From JBAYZQ01 sp041672385 (GTDB lineage Bacteria > Spirochaetota > Spirochaetia > Sphaerochaetales > Sphaerochaetaceae), in the NCBI GenBank assembly GCA_041672385.1, contig JBAYZQ010000117.1, forward strand, positions 1-7,536: DNA of 7,536 bases, written 5' to 3'. Position numbers and translations under genes: made by a program. Every line of letters starts with the position of its first letter. The stretch's first letter is position 1. Below, piece by piece: positions 1 through 5,584 of the stretch. The notes beneath the pieces were generated by a model, which was not told the origin of the DNA, did no database searches, and saw only the letters and a list, made by a program, of their open reading frames with translations.

Positions 1-54
1 AGATTTGGAAGTGCTGAGGCCTATGTTCGTAATATGAGCATAGCAGGAAAGTAA
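1..54 (+). CDS. 3' end of an unidentified protein-coding gene (partial)
   Basis: Frame 1 is open from the window edge for 17 codons, ending in AYVRNMSIAGK and a TAA stop at 52-54. The other two plus frames stop at 36 or earlier. A strong intrinsic terminator begins 31 bp after the stop, which is where a gene end would put it. The tail is too short to recognise a family, so no function is offered. It could also be the end of a non-coding transcript, since only the open frame and the terminator position support coding. Confidence 0.4.
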   Translation, partial: RFGSAEAYVRNMSIAGK

Positions 55-85
55 GGCATAAGTCATAAGAATTTTTAAATAAAAT

Positions 86-126
86 AACAGGTTATTACCT
101 TTAAAAAGTAATAATCTGTTTTTTTT
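86..126 (+). terminator. Rho-independent terminator after the partial upstream gene
   Basis: A 13-bp stem pairs AACAGGTTATTAC (86-98) with GTAATAATCTGTT (108-120) with a single G-U wobble. The loop is 9 nt (99-107), and an unbroken T run spans 119-126. It ends transcription from the gene upstream and isolates the long non-coding region that follows. Confidence 0.9.
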
Positions 127-610
127 AATATAGATTTTGTCATTTTTTTAAATTTTAAATGTTAGAAGTTAATTTATATTCAATTAAGATAAAAATTAAA
201 AATTTAAGTTATGACAAACTGTAACAAAAAATGAAACAGTTGTAACAAAAATAAATAATTAGGAAATAATTTAAAAAATTTATTAGAATTAGGTTATTTT
301 AAGGTAAAATATCTTGCCCTTTATTTTGCTAAACGGCTAACTGTTACAGATATGGTAACAATTAACATAAGTAGCTCTTATTACATCTTAACCTATAACA
401 TATAAGTATAAAGATAAAATTAATTATTTACAAAATAAGAAATTAACTGTTACATCATCTAATTTTTAGCTGTTTCTTAATAACTTACTTTTGACAAATA
501 ATTACTCAAAAAAGTTTAAAAAGGTTAAAAAAAGCAATATTCTTTGATTTTTTTTCTTGTTTTAAGTAATAAGTTAGAAGTATTATATATATGTAAGGAG
601 AAACAGAGAA
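127..610. other. 484-bp AT-rich intergenic region with repeated TGTWACA motifs
   Basis: No convincing gene is present on either strand. The region holds four exact TGTWACA motifs: TGTAACA at 220-226 and 241-247, and TGTTACA at 342-348 and 448-454. A near copy, GGTAACA at 354-360, forms an inverted repeat with the third (TGTTAC, 7-nt spacer, GTAACA). The first two lie in an 11-bp direct repeat, TGTAACAAAAA, with starts 21 bp apart. The last two share TAACTGTTACA (338-348 and 444-454). A TTGACA at 491-496 followed after 18 bp by TTTAAA is a possible extra promoter, weaker than the one nearer the gene. I infer a regulatory region for the downstream lipoprotein; the regulator is unknown. Confidence 0.5.
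557..600 (+). promoter_or_regulatory. Candidate promoter and RBS of the caspase-like lipoprotein gene
   Basis: TTGTTT (557-562) and TATTAT (581-586) are separated by 18 bp and could serve as -35 and -10 boxes, placing the start of transcription near 593. The ribosome binding site TAAGGAG (594-600) is strong and sits 10 bp before the ATG at 611, so this start codon is well supported. The promoter call is moderate because the region is so AT-rich that TATAAT-like strings are frequent. Confidence 0.45.
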
Positions 611-1588
611 ATGAAAAAGACAATTTTATCAATTTTATTAATTGCAATCGTATTGATTCTGTCTGTTTCTTGTGAATTGTTAAGTGATCCAATTTCAGAA
701 GGAACAACAAGAGTAATAGTAGTGGGACTTGATTACAGTGACTATGACTCAGAATTTTCCTTGGATAGTGGTTCAAATGATGCAAGCGCTTTAGCTTATG
801 CGTTTGAAAGTCTTGGACAAAATACTTCAACAAACGTCGAAGTAACAAGAATGATTCAATCAAAAACAATAGATACACAAAATCAAAGTATTATTTATCC
901 CAATAGAGAGAATTTAATAAAAGAGATTGAAAGAATTCAATCAATCTCAACAGGCAACGACACTACCATATTTTATTTTTCAGGACTTGGAATAGCAGAG
1001 AGTGATGAAACTGTTGATGGAAGGGCCTTATATTATGGTCCAAGAAGTTTGAACTTTTCTAGTGAAGTTGATTACAGTGATGAGTATTATTTCTTACTTG
1101 GAAATAATGGTAACACCGATGCCAACGGCATAAGCGGGCAAGAACTCCTAGACAAATTAAACAATGTAAAGGGTATTAGTGTTTTACTGTCAGATACTTC
1201 CAACAGTGGATCACTGGTCTCAGGGAGATCAACAACAGTAGATACAGTAGACTTTAATTGTAATACCGAAGTTCTTCTAGACAGTTTTAATAATGCTGAT
1301 TCAAATGATTCTAAAGTAAGAGTTCTTACAAGTAGCAGAAGATATGAAACATCTAGAAGCACTCGTTCAATTGATGGAGTAGAACACGGAACATTTACAT
1401 CTTGCTTACTTGAAGGTTTAAACTATGACAGTGAAACAAAAACAATCATTGGAGTACCAAAAGCTGCAAGCGGTAAAGCTTTAACTTTAGATGGTTTGTA
1501 TTCATGGATTTCAGAAAATGATAAAGATTCATCACAAACTCCAAAAATTACTGGTGATCCAGTTGATATTGTTTTATTCACATTTTAA
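611..1588 (+). CDS. Lipoprotein with a catalytically degenerate caspase-like (peptidase C14) domain
   Basis: The protein has 325 residues. Residues 1-20 are a signal peptide (Lys-Lys, hydrophobic stretch, LSVS) followed by Cys21, so it is probably a lipid-anchored envelope protein. Residues 34-325 look like a caspase/metacaspase domain: strand RVIVVGLDY (34-42), a SNDASALAYAFESLG segment (55-69), the strand-and-loop TIFYFSGLG (119-127), VLLSDTSNSGSLV (191-203), and HGTFTSCLLEGL (259-270), which matches the family's late (G)xFTxxLLEGL segment. In active members the two loops read SGHG and D-x-C-x-S-G. Here the His position is Leu126 (CTT, 986-988) and the Cys position is Ser197 (TCC, 1199-1201). 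I therefore read it as a pseudo-protease, perhaps a binding or scaffold protein; loss of activity is inference. It has its own promoter and RBS and appears monocistronic. Confidence 0.75.
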   Translation: MKKTILSILLIAIVLILSVSCELLSDPISEGTTRVIVVGLDYSDYDSEFSLDSGSNDASALAYAFESLGQNTSTNVEVTRMIQSKTIDTQNQSIIYPNRENLIKEIERIQSISTGNDTTIFYFSGLGIAESDETVDGRALYYGPRSLNFSSEVDYSDEYYFLLGNNGNTDANGISGQELLDKLNNVKGISVLLSDTSNSGSLVSGRSTTVDTVDFNCNTEVLLDSFNNADSNDSKVRVLTSSRRYETSRSTRSIDGVEHGTFTSCLLEGLNYDSETKTIIGVPKAASGKALTLDGLYSWISENDKDSSQTPKITGDPVDIVLFTF

Positions 1589-1598
1589 TTAATCATAG

Positions 1599-2537
1599 TT
1601 AGAAGTACTTTTGGGAATACTTAATTAGGCTTTCTTTAATCCAAGAATTGGCTTCTTTGTTTTCCCTTAAGTGGTGTTTTACACCTTTAAATATTTTGAA
1701 ATCATAAGAAATTTCATTTTCAAAAAGTACTTCCACTAAATATAAGCTGTTAGAACTTGGGACAACATTATCTTTTTCACCATGGGCTACTATTGTAGGT
1801 ACGCTTTCAGGCTTAATATAATTAACAGGTGAAATCTTAGGAAATTTTACTATTGCATCACCCACGTTATCTTCATCTAATAGATTCTCAACAATTTCAA
1901 ATCTTTTTTCTTGTAAATTGAATAGATTTAATCCATAAAAATTTTTCTTATATAAAACATCCAAAAAAAATGAATCTTCTAAATTGGAAGGAGATGATAA
2001 TGCTAAACAAAATTTAATAGGTAGGGGAGCCTGATTTGCTTTGGTATAGCAATACATCAAGGAAATCTGTCCCCCAGAAGATGACCCACCCATTGCCATA
2101 TTTTTAATTTTAAGATTTTTGTTTTCTGCAAACTCAACTGTTTTTTTTACAGCGGAATTTACATCTTCTAAAATATCATTAAAATCAACGTTATCATCTA
2201 AAAATCTATAGTTTATAGTAGAAACAGTAGTATTTTCTAAATTTGTCATTATCCATTGAGCAAAATATCCAAAATCGCTTTTATCTCCACTAATCCAACT
2301 ACCACCATGCACAAGAACAATTAAATTCATTTCTTGATTTGAGTCAATAATTGGCAAATAGATATCCAGATTTTGGTTTTTATCATCTCCATAAGTTATA
2401 TCTTTAAAAGTTTGGTACTCTGAAGCATGAAAAGTGTCATACACTTGGAGAATTGATTCAGTAATGGTTATACAGCTTGTAAAAAGGAAGAAAGAAATAA
2501 TTACTAATAAAAAAGTCAAATATTTGATGTATTTCAT
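1599..2537 (-). CDS. Lipid-anchored alpha/beta hydrolase (esterase/lipase-like)
   Basis: The protein has 312 residues. A signal peptide with lipobox LFTSC puts the lipidated Cys at residue 22, so the enzyme should be outside the cytoplasm. The hydrolase fold is marked by the oxyanion motif HGGSW (77-81), nucleophile elbow GSSSG (151-155, Ser153), an acid in HGEKD (Asp256) and a C-terminal His (288 or 289, in GVKHHL). This HGG plus GxSxG layout is that of the BD-FAE/hormone-sensitive-lipase-like esterases. The substrate cannot be told. I start at the ATG at 2535-2537 rather than at an in-frame ATG 19 codons upstream. It gives the signal peptide directly at the N-terminus and overlaps the previous gene's stop as ATGA, with GGGAAAG just upstream. 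It is the last gene of the minus-strand unit. Confidence 0.85.
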   Translation of the reverse strand: MKYIKYLTFLLVIISFFLFTSCITITESILQVYDTFHASEYQTFKDITYGDDKNQNLDIYLPIIDSNQEMNLIVLVHGGSWISGDKSDFGYFAQWIMTNLENTTVSTINYRFLDDNVDFNDILEDVNSAVKKTVEFAENKNLKIKNMAMGGSSSGGQISLMYCYTKANQAPLPIKFCLALSSPSNLEDSFFLDVLYKKNFYGLNLFNLQEKRFEIVENLLDEDNVGDAIVKFPKISPVNYIKPESVPTIVAHGEKDNVVPSSNSLYLVEVLFENEISYDFKIFKGVKHHLRENKEANSWIKESLIKYSQKYF

Positions 2538-3403
2538 TTCTTTCCCGTTGATTTTACTTGAACTGTAATTACAGAAATAAATACTAAAAGGCAACCAAAT
2601 AATTCTTTAGTTGAAAGTTTTTGTTGCAAAATCAAAAATCCAAAAATTGTTGAGAAAACTGATTCCAGACTTAAAATTAGACTTGCAGTATTTGGTTCTA
2701 CATCTCTTTGACCATAAAGTTGAAGAGTATAAGCTATTCCACAAGAGAAAATGCCAGCATAACATAAAGGTAACCAAGCTTTAGAAATACTAACTAAATC
2801 TGGATTTTCAAAAAGAAACATAAAAATTGAACTAATTAAACCACAAAAGATGAACTGTAGACAAGAAAAAGCAATTAAATCAGTATTTGAAGAACAATAA
2901 TCAATTAACATAATATGAATGGCAAAAAACAAAGCTCCAATTAGAATACAAATATCTCCAGAGGAAACATTAAACTTTTCCTTCATACATAAAAGATAAA
3001 AGCCAATCATTGCTAAACCTAAAGCAAAATAAACATTTTTTTTAGGCTTTTTTTTCATTAATATACCTAAAAAAGGTACAAATAAAATATAAAAAGAGGT
3101 TATAAAACCTGCTTTTCCAACACTGGTAAATTGAATTCCAATTTGTTGTAGATTACTTGCTATTGCCAATAAACTTCCAGCCAAAAAAGAAAAAATTAGA
3201 AGTCTTTTTTTGTGAAGTTTTTTTGATTTTTTCAAAGTTTTAAAATCAATAAAAGGAATTAAAATTAAAGCTCCAAGGATGAATCTAATTGAATTAAAAG
3301 AAAATGGACCCATATAGTCCATTCCAACACTTTGAGCAACAAAAGCCAAACCCCAAATAATGGTGGCTCCTAATAATAAAATAGAACCTTTTATATTTTT
3401 CAT
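2534..3403 (-). CDS. EamA/DMT-family membrane permease
   Basis: The protein has 289 residues, the usual size for the drug/metabolite transporter superfamily, with about ten hydrophobic helices in two tandem EamA repeats (roughly 5-138 and 148-283). Recognisable landmarks are WGLAFVAQ (17-24), LQQIGIQFTSVGKAGFIT (85-102) and YTLQLYGQRDVEPNTAS (225-241), followed by the helix containing SLESVFSTIFG (245-255). The basic loop KKKPKK (117-122) should be cytoplasmic. Family members export or import small metabolites such as amino acids or nucleotides; the substrate is unknown. It begins 30 bp after the flippase-like gene's stop, with no good Shine-Dalgarno before the ATG. Its TGA overlaps the ATG of the lipoprotein hydrolase, so translation of the two is likely coupled. 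Confidence 0.9.
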   Translation of the reverse strand: MKNIKGSILLLGATIIWGLAFVAQSVGMDYMGPFSFNSIRFILGALILIPFIDFKTLKKSKKLHKKRLLIFSFLAGSLLAIASNLQQIGIQFTSVGKAGFITSFYILFVPFLGILMKKKPKKNVYFALGLAMIGFYLLCMKEKFNVSSGDICILIGALFFAIHIMLIDYCSSNTDLIAFSCLQFIFCGLISSIFMFLFENPDLVSISKAWLPLCYAGIFSCGIAYTLQLYGQRDVEPNTASLILSLESVFSTIFGFLILQQKLSTKELFGCLLVFISVITVQVKSTGKK

Positions 3404-3433
3404 CAGGTCATAATATTGTAAAAAGAATAATAA

Positions 3434-4474
3434 TTAAAGTGGTTTTTGAATATTCTTTGAACTTTGATAAACCTTATTTTTAAAGCCCATAAGAATGAAA
3501 CTCATCATAATTGGAAAATAGAAAGTTAAAAGTCTCCAAATTATAAGACTTATGTTTAAATGAGAACCAAGAATTTTAGTCATTACATCATGGAAAGTTG
3601 CATCTACAATTCCCAAGCCTCCAGGAATAGGAGCTACCTGAAGAATTACATTACAAAGGCTTTGACAACCCATAACTTGAAAAACTGTAAAAGTAGGATT
3701 CTTCGAATAAAAAGACATATAAATGGACCAAGTTACAAGGTAAAGCAAAAATAATTCTAATAAACAAGATATCATAGTAATAAAGTTTGCACTAAATGAT
3801 ATTTTATGATTTGTCATCCTATAATTTAAAAGATGAATTTCTTTCTTTATTTTTGTCTCAAGTTTTTCGATTCTTTTAATAATATGGATTTTATGACCAA
3901 AACGAACTATTCCAATAGAAATAATAGTTAAAGTCTTTTCTGCTTTTGAAACAAGTGAGAGAAAAATCAAATATAACGCTGTTCCTGCAATAGACACAAT
4001 TACCATAATCTTAACAGTAAGAGTGATTTCAAAAACATCTTGGTTCGAGATAATCAAAAAAAGATTAGCAATCAAACCAAAAAAAATATAACGTATGGTT
4101 TTTTGAAGAACTACTGTTGCTCCATCTGAAGCTGACATTCCACTTTTACCCATTATAGTAATTTGTCCGGCAATGTAACCAGAAGTAAAAGGGGTAATAA
4201 GACCTAAGCCAATGCTAATGAAAGAAGCCTTTAAGCAACTTAAATAAGAAACTTTGGTTTGAAACTGACGTCTTAAAGTAAAAATAGAAAGAGCATCACA
4301 GGATATATAACTAATTACAAACAAGAATCCAAGTAAAATATACTTTAAATTGAGTTGACCAAAGGAACTTTGTAAGCTATCAATATCTTCATTTATAAAA
4401 AGATAAACAAATAACAGACAGAAACTGATTACAATAAAAAGAAACTTTGCTAGTTTGCTGTTTTTTTTACTCAT
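3434..4474 (-). CDS. Lysylphosphatidylglycerol-synthase-like transmembrane protein (UPF0104 / flippase-type)
   Basis: The protein has 346 residues, mostly hydrophobic helices. A charged segment at about 192-224 is probably cytoplasmic. The family signature near the C-terminus is clear: PIPGGLGIVDATF (282-294), corresponding to the P-x-PGG-x-G-xx-E motif but with Asp291 at the usual Glu. A second landmark, ITPFTSGYIAGQ (93-104), corresponds to the TPFxxGGxPxQ region, with the GGxP part altered. It has only the membrane domain and lacks the C-terminal aminoacyl-transferase domain of MprF, so it should not make lysyl-phosphatidylglycerol. Stand-alone relatives are thought to move lipids or lipid-linked compounds, and that role is only an inference here. 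The ATG is the furthest upstream possible because an in-frame TAA lies two codons before it. It heads the three-gene minus-strand unit. Confidence 0.8.
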   Translation of the reverse strand: MSKKNSKLAKFLFIVISFCLLFVYLFINEDIDSLQSSFGQLNLKYILLGFLFVISYISCDALSIFTLRRQFQTKVSYLSCLKASFISIGLGLITPFTSGYIAGQITIMGKSGMSASDGATVVLQKTIRYIFFGLIANLFLIISNQDVFEITLTVKIMVIVSIAGTALYLIFLSLVSKAEKTLTIISIGIVRFGHKIHIIKRIEKLETKIKKEIHLLNYRMTNHKISFSANFITMISCLLELFLLYLVTWSIYMSFYSKNPTFTVFQVMGCQSLCNVILQVAPIPGGLGIVDATFHDVMTKILGSHLNISLIIWRLLTFYFPIMMSFILMGFKNKVYQSSKNIQKPL

Positions 4475-4481
4475 GCCTTAG

Positions 4482-4510
4482 AATATACATTAGCCTTAAA
4501 CCTTGGTCAA
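4482..4510 (-). promoter_or_regulatory. Minus-strand promoter of the flippase-permease-hydrolase unit
   Basis: On the minus strand TTGACC (4510-4505) and TATATT (4487-4482) are spaced by exactly 17 bp, a near-consensus sigma-70 promoter. The -10 box ends only 7 bp before the ATG at 4474, so transcription should start at or within a base or two of the start codon. The message would be leaderless or nearly so. This agrees with the absence of a properly spaced Shine-Dalgarno (AAGG lies only 2 bp from the ATG). Confidence 0.65.
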
Positions 4511-4547
4511 TTCTCTACTTACAGATGAGGGTTAATTTTTTTAAGTC

Positions 4548-4577
4548 TTGACATAATTTAGTAAATTACAGTAAGCT
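4548..4577 (+). promoter_or_regulatory. Candidate promoter of the his operon
   Basis: A perfect TTGACA -35 box lies at 4548-4553. The best -10 candidate at a legal distance is TAAGCT (4572-4577, 18-bp spacer), which is a poor match. With it, the transcript would begin at about 4584, the first base of the leader-peptide ATG. Confidence is limited by the weak -10. The promoter is divergent from that of the membrane-protein unit, with the two -35 boxes 37 bp apart. Confidence 0.5.
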
Positions 4578-4583
4578 TTTCAT

Positions 4584-4634
4584 ATGAAAATTTTAAAGAA
4601 TTTACATCACGTATTCCATTTGTCAACCGGGTAA
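4584..4634 (+). CDS. hisL: Histidine-operon leader peptide (attenuation)
   Basis: This small open frame encodes the 16-residue peptide MKILKNLHHVFHLSTG. Three of five consecutive residues are His (codons CAT 4605-4607, CAC 4608-4610, CAT 4617-4619). The 285-codon hisG that follows has a single His codon. The frame closes with tandem stops, TAATAA (4632-4637), and lies 31 bp from a terminator that precedes hisG. This is the arrangement of classical his attenuators: shortage of charged tRNA-His would stall the ribosome in the leader and favour readthrough. There is no Shine-Dalgarno; the candidate promoter would make it leaderless. The symbol is given by analogy of role, not by sequence homology to enterobacterial hisL. 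Confidence 0.65.
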   Translation: MKILKNLHHVFHLSTG

Positions 4635-4640
4635 TAAACA

Positions 4641-4677
4641 TTGCGGGTAATTTTGGTGTACATAGAAACCTTTGCAA
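4641..4677 (+). promoter_or_regulatory. Candidate antiterminator hairpin of the his attenuator
   Basis: TTGC (4641-4644) can pair with GCAA (4674-4677). The helix continues as a G-U pair (4645/4673), GGT with ACC (4646-4648 with 4668-4670, two T bulged), and TTTT (4651-4654) with AGAA (4664-4667, one G-U). The loop is 9 nt. It uses the whole 5' arm of the terminator (4668-4675), so the two hairpins exclude each other. A weaker competing fold pairs CCA (4616-4618) and ACC (4626-4628) with TGG (4654-4656) and GGT (4646-4648). It would tie up this element when the ribosome is not stalled. The pairing was found by eye and no energies were computed. Confidence 0.45.
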
Positions 4678-4696
4678 TGGCAAAGGTATTTTTTTT
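4668..4696 (+). terminator. Attenuator terminator before hisG
   Basis: An 8-bp perfect stem, ACCTTTGC (4668-4675) with GCAAAGGT (4680-4687), has a 4-nt AATG loop and is followed by A and eight T (4689-4696). It is a compact intrinsic terminator that ends 9 bp before the hisG RBS. It does not follow any full-length gene on this strand. Its natural role is premature termination of the his leader transcript. Confidence 0.85.
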
Positions 4697-4717
4697 ATTC
4701 AAAAAAGGAGAAAAATC

Positions 4718-5575
4718 GTGGAAAGATTAAAAATTGCAATACAAAGAAGTGGAAGACTTTGTTCTGAATCTCTAAAAATAATTAGAAACTGTGGTATAGA
4801 GTTTACTTCTCCTGAAAGGATTTTAAAGGAAAAAGCGGATAATTTCCCAATTGAATTTTTGTACGTAAGAGATGATGATATTCCTTTCTTTATAAAAGAC
4901 AATGTAGCTGATATTGGAATAGTAGGAAGCAATGAATTTTTGGAATCAGGTCTAGATTTGAAAATAGTAAGAGATTTAGGTTTTGCAAAATGTAGACTCA
5001 GCATAGCAGTACCAAAAGGCTTTGAATATAAAAATCTTAAAAGTCTAGAAGGAAAAAGAATTGCTACCAGTTATCCAAACATTCTTAAAAAGGTTTTAAA
5101 AGAAGCAGAAGTTAAAGCAAGTTTTGTTAAAATAACTGGATCGGTAGAAATAACTCCAGCTATAGGAATTAGTGATGTTATATGTGATCTTGTATCAACA
5201 GGAACAACCCTTACAATGAATGGATTAACAGAAGTTGAACCAATTTATTACTCCTCAGCGGTAATGATAGCTAATTCTGAGATGGCACCAGAGAAGAAAG
5301 AAATTTTAGATAGGCTACTTTTAAGAATTGATGCTGTAAGTTTAGCAAAAAATAATAAATATGTAATGTTTAACCTCCCTGAAAAGCACCTTGAGCAAGT
5401 TGCAAGCATTGTTGGTGGAGTTAAAAGTCCTACTATTACAAAACTTATGGAAAAAGGGTGGCTTAGTGTTCAACTAGTAGTTTCCGAAGATAAATTTTGG
5501 GAAGTATTTGAAAAACTAAAAGAACTTGGAGCCCAAGGAATTCTTGTAACCCCAATTGAAAAAATGACCTTGTAG
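4718..5575 (+). CDS. hisG: ATP phosphoribosyltransferase, long form
   Basis: HisG joins ATP and PRPP to give phosphoribosyl-ATP, the first committed step of histidine synthesis, in the cytoplasm. The 285-residue length is that of the long, HisZ-independent form. The N-terminus KIAIQRSGRL (5-14) is typical, ADIGIVGSNEF (64-74) follows, and the PRPP loop is DLVSTGTTLTMNGL (157-170). Residues about 212-285, including VGGVKSPTI (232-240) and GAQGILVTPIEKM (271-283), form the C-terminal ACT/PII-like domain through which histidine inhibits the enzyme. The start is a GTG at 4718 with AGGAG (4706-4710) 7 bp upstream. The gene follows a leader peptide and terminator, so it is probably controlled by both attenuation and allostery. 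By memory the sequence resembles Bacteroidota-type HisG. Confidence 0.97.
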   Translation: MERLKIAIQRSGRLCSESLKIIRNCGIEFTSPERILKEKADNFPIEFLYVRDDDIPFFIKDNVADIGIVGSNEFLESGLDLKIVRDLGFAKCRLSIAVPKGFEYKNLKSLEGKRIATSYPNILKKVLKEAEVKASFVKITGSVEITPAIGISDVICDLVSTGTTLTMNGLTEVEPIYYSSAVMIANSEMAPEKKEILDRLLLRIDAVSLAKNNKYVMFNLPEKHLEQVASIVGGVKSPTITKLMEKGWLSVQLVVSEDKFWEVFEKLKELGAQGILVTPIEKMTL

Positions 5576-5584
5576 GAGAATAAA

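Noticed and set aside
217..454. TGTWACA repeats as a CRISPR or transposon end structure
   Set aside because: The copies are only 7-11 bp, in mixed orientation with unequal spacing. No target-site duplication, transposase or cas gene is present.
525..878. 117-codon open frame on the minus strand over the lipoprotein promoter and 5' end
   Set aside because: It is antisense to the signal peptide and start of the caspase-like domain, and consists of low-complexity Leu/Ile/Lys sequence. No RBS or family resemblance supports it.
1087..1362. 91-codon minus-strand open frame inside the caspase-like gene
   Set aside because: It is Ser/Leu-rich, as expected of the reverse strand of Asn/Ser/Asp-rich coding sequence. 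The plus-strand gene has motifs, a signal peptide and an RBS.
1603..1622. AAGTA / TACTT inverted repeat near the convergent gene ends as a terminator
   Set aside because: The stem is only five base pairs, lies within the hydrolase coding end, and has no adjoining T run on either strand.
2538..2594. N-terminal extension of the hydrolase to an upstream in-frame ATG at 2594
   Set aside because: It would place 19 polar residues before the signal peptide and overlap the permease gene by about 60 bp. The ATGA overlap start is more natural.
3560..3754. 64-codon plus-strand open frame inside the flippase-like gene
   Set aside because: It lies antisense to the conserved PIPGGLG segment and has no recognisable domain.
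4555..4717. T-box (tRNA-sensing) leader before hisG
   Set aside because: No T-box core sequence (AGGGTGG-ACCGCG type) or specifier stem is visible. A His-rich leader frame explains the terminator better.
4699..5004. 101-codon minus-strand open frame over the hisG start
   Set aside because: It is antisense to well-conserved hisG sequence and would begin inside that gene.
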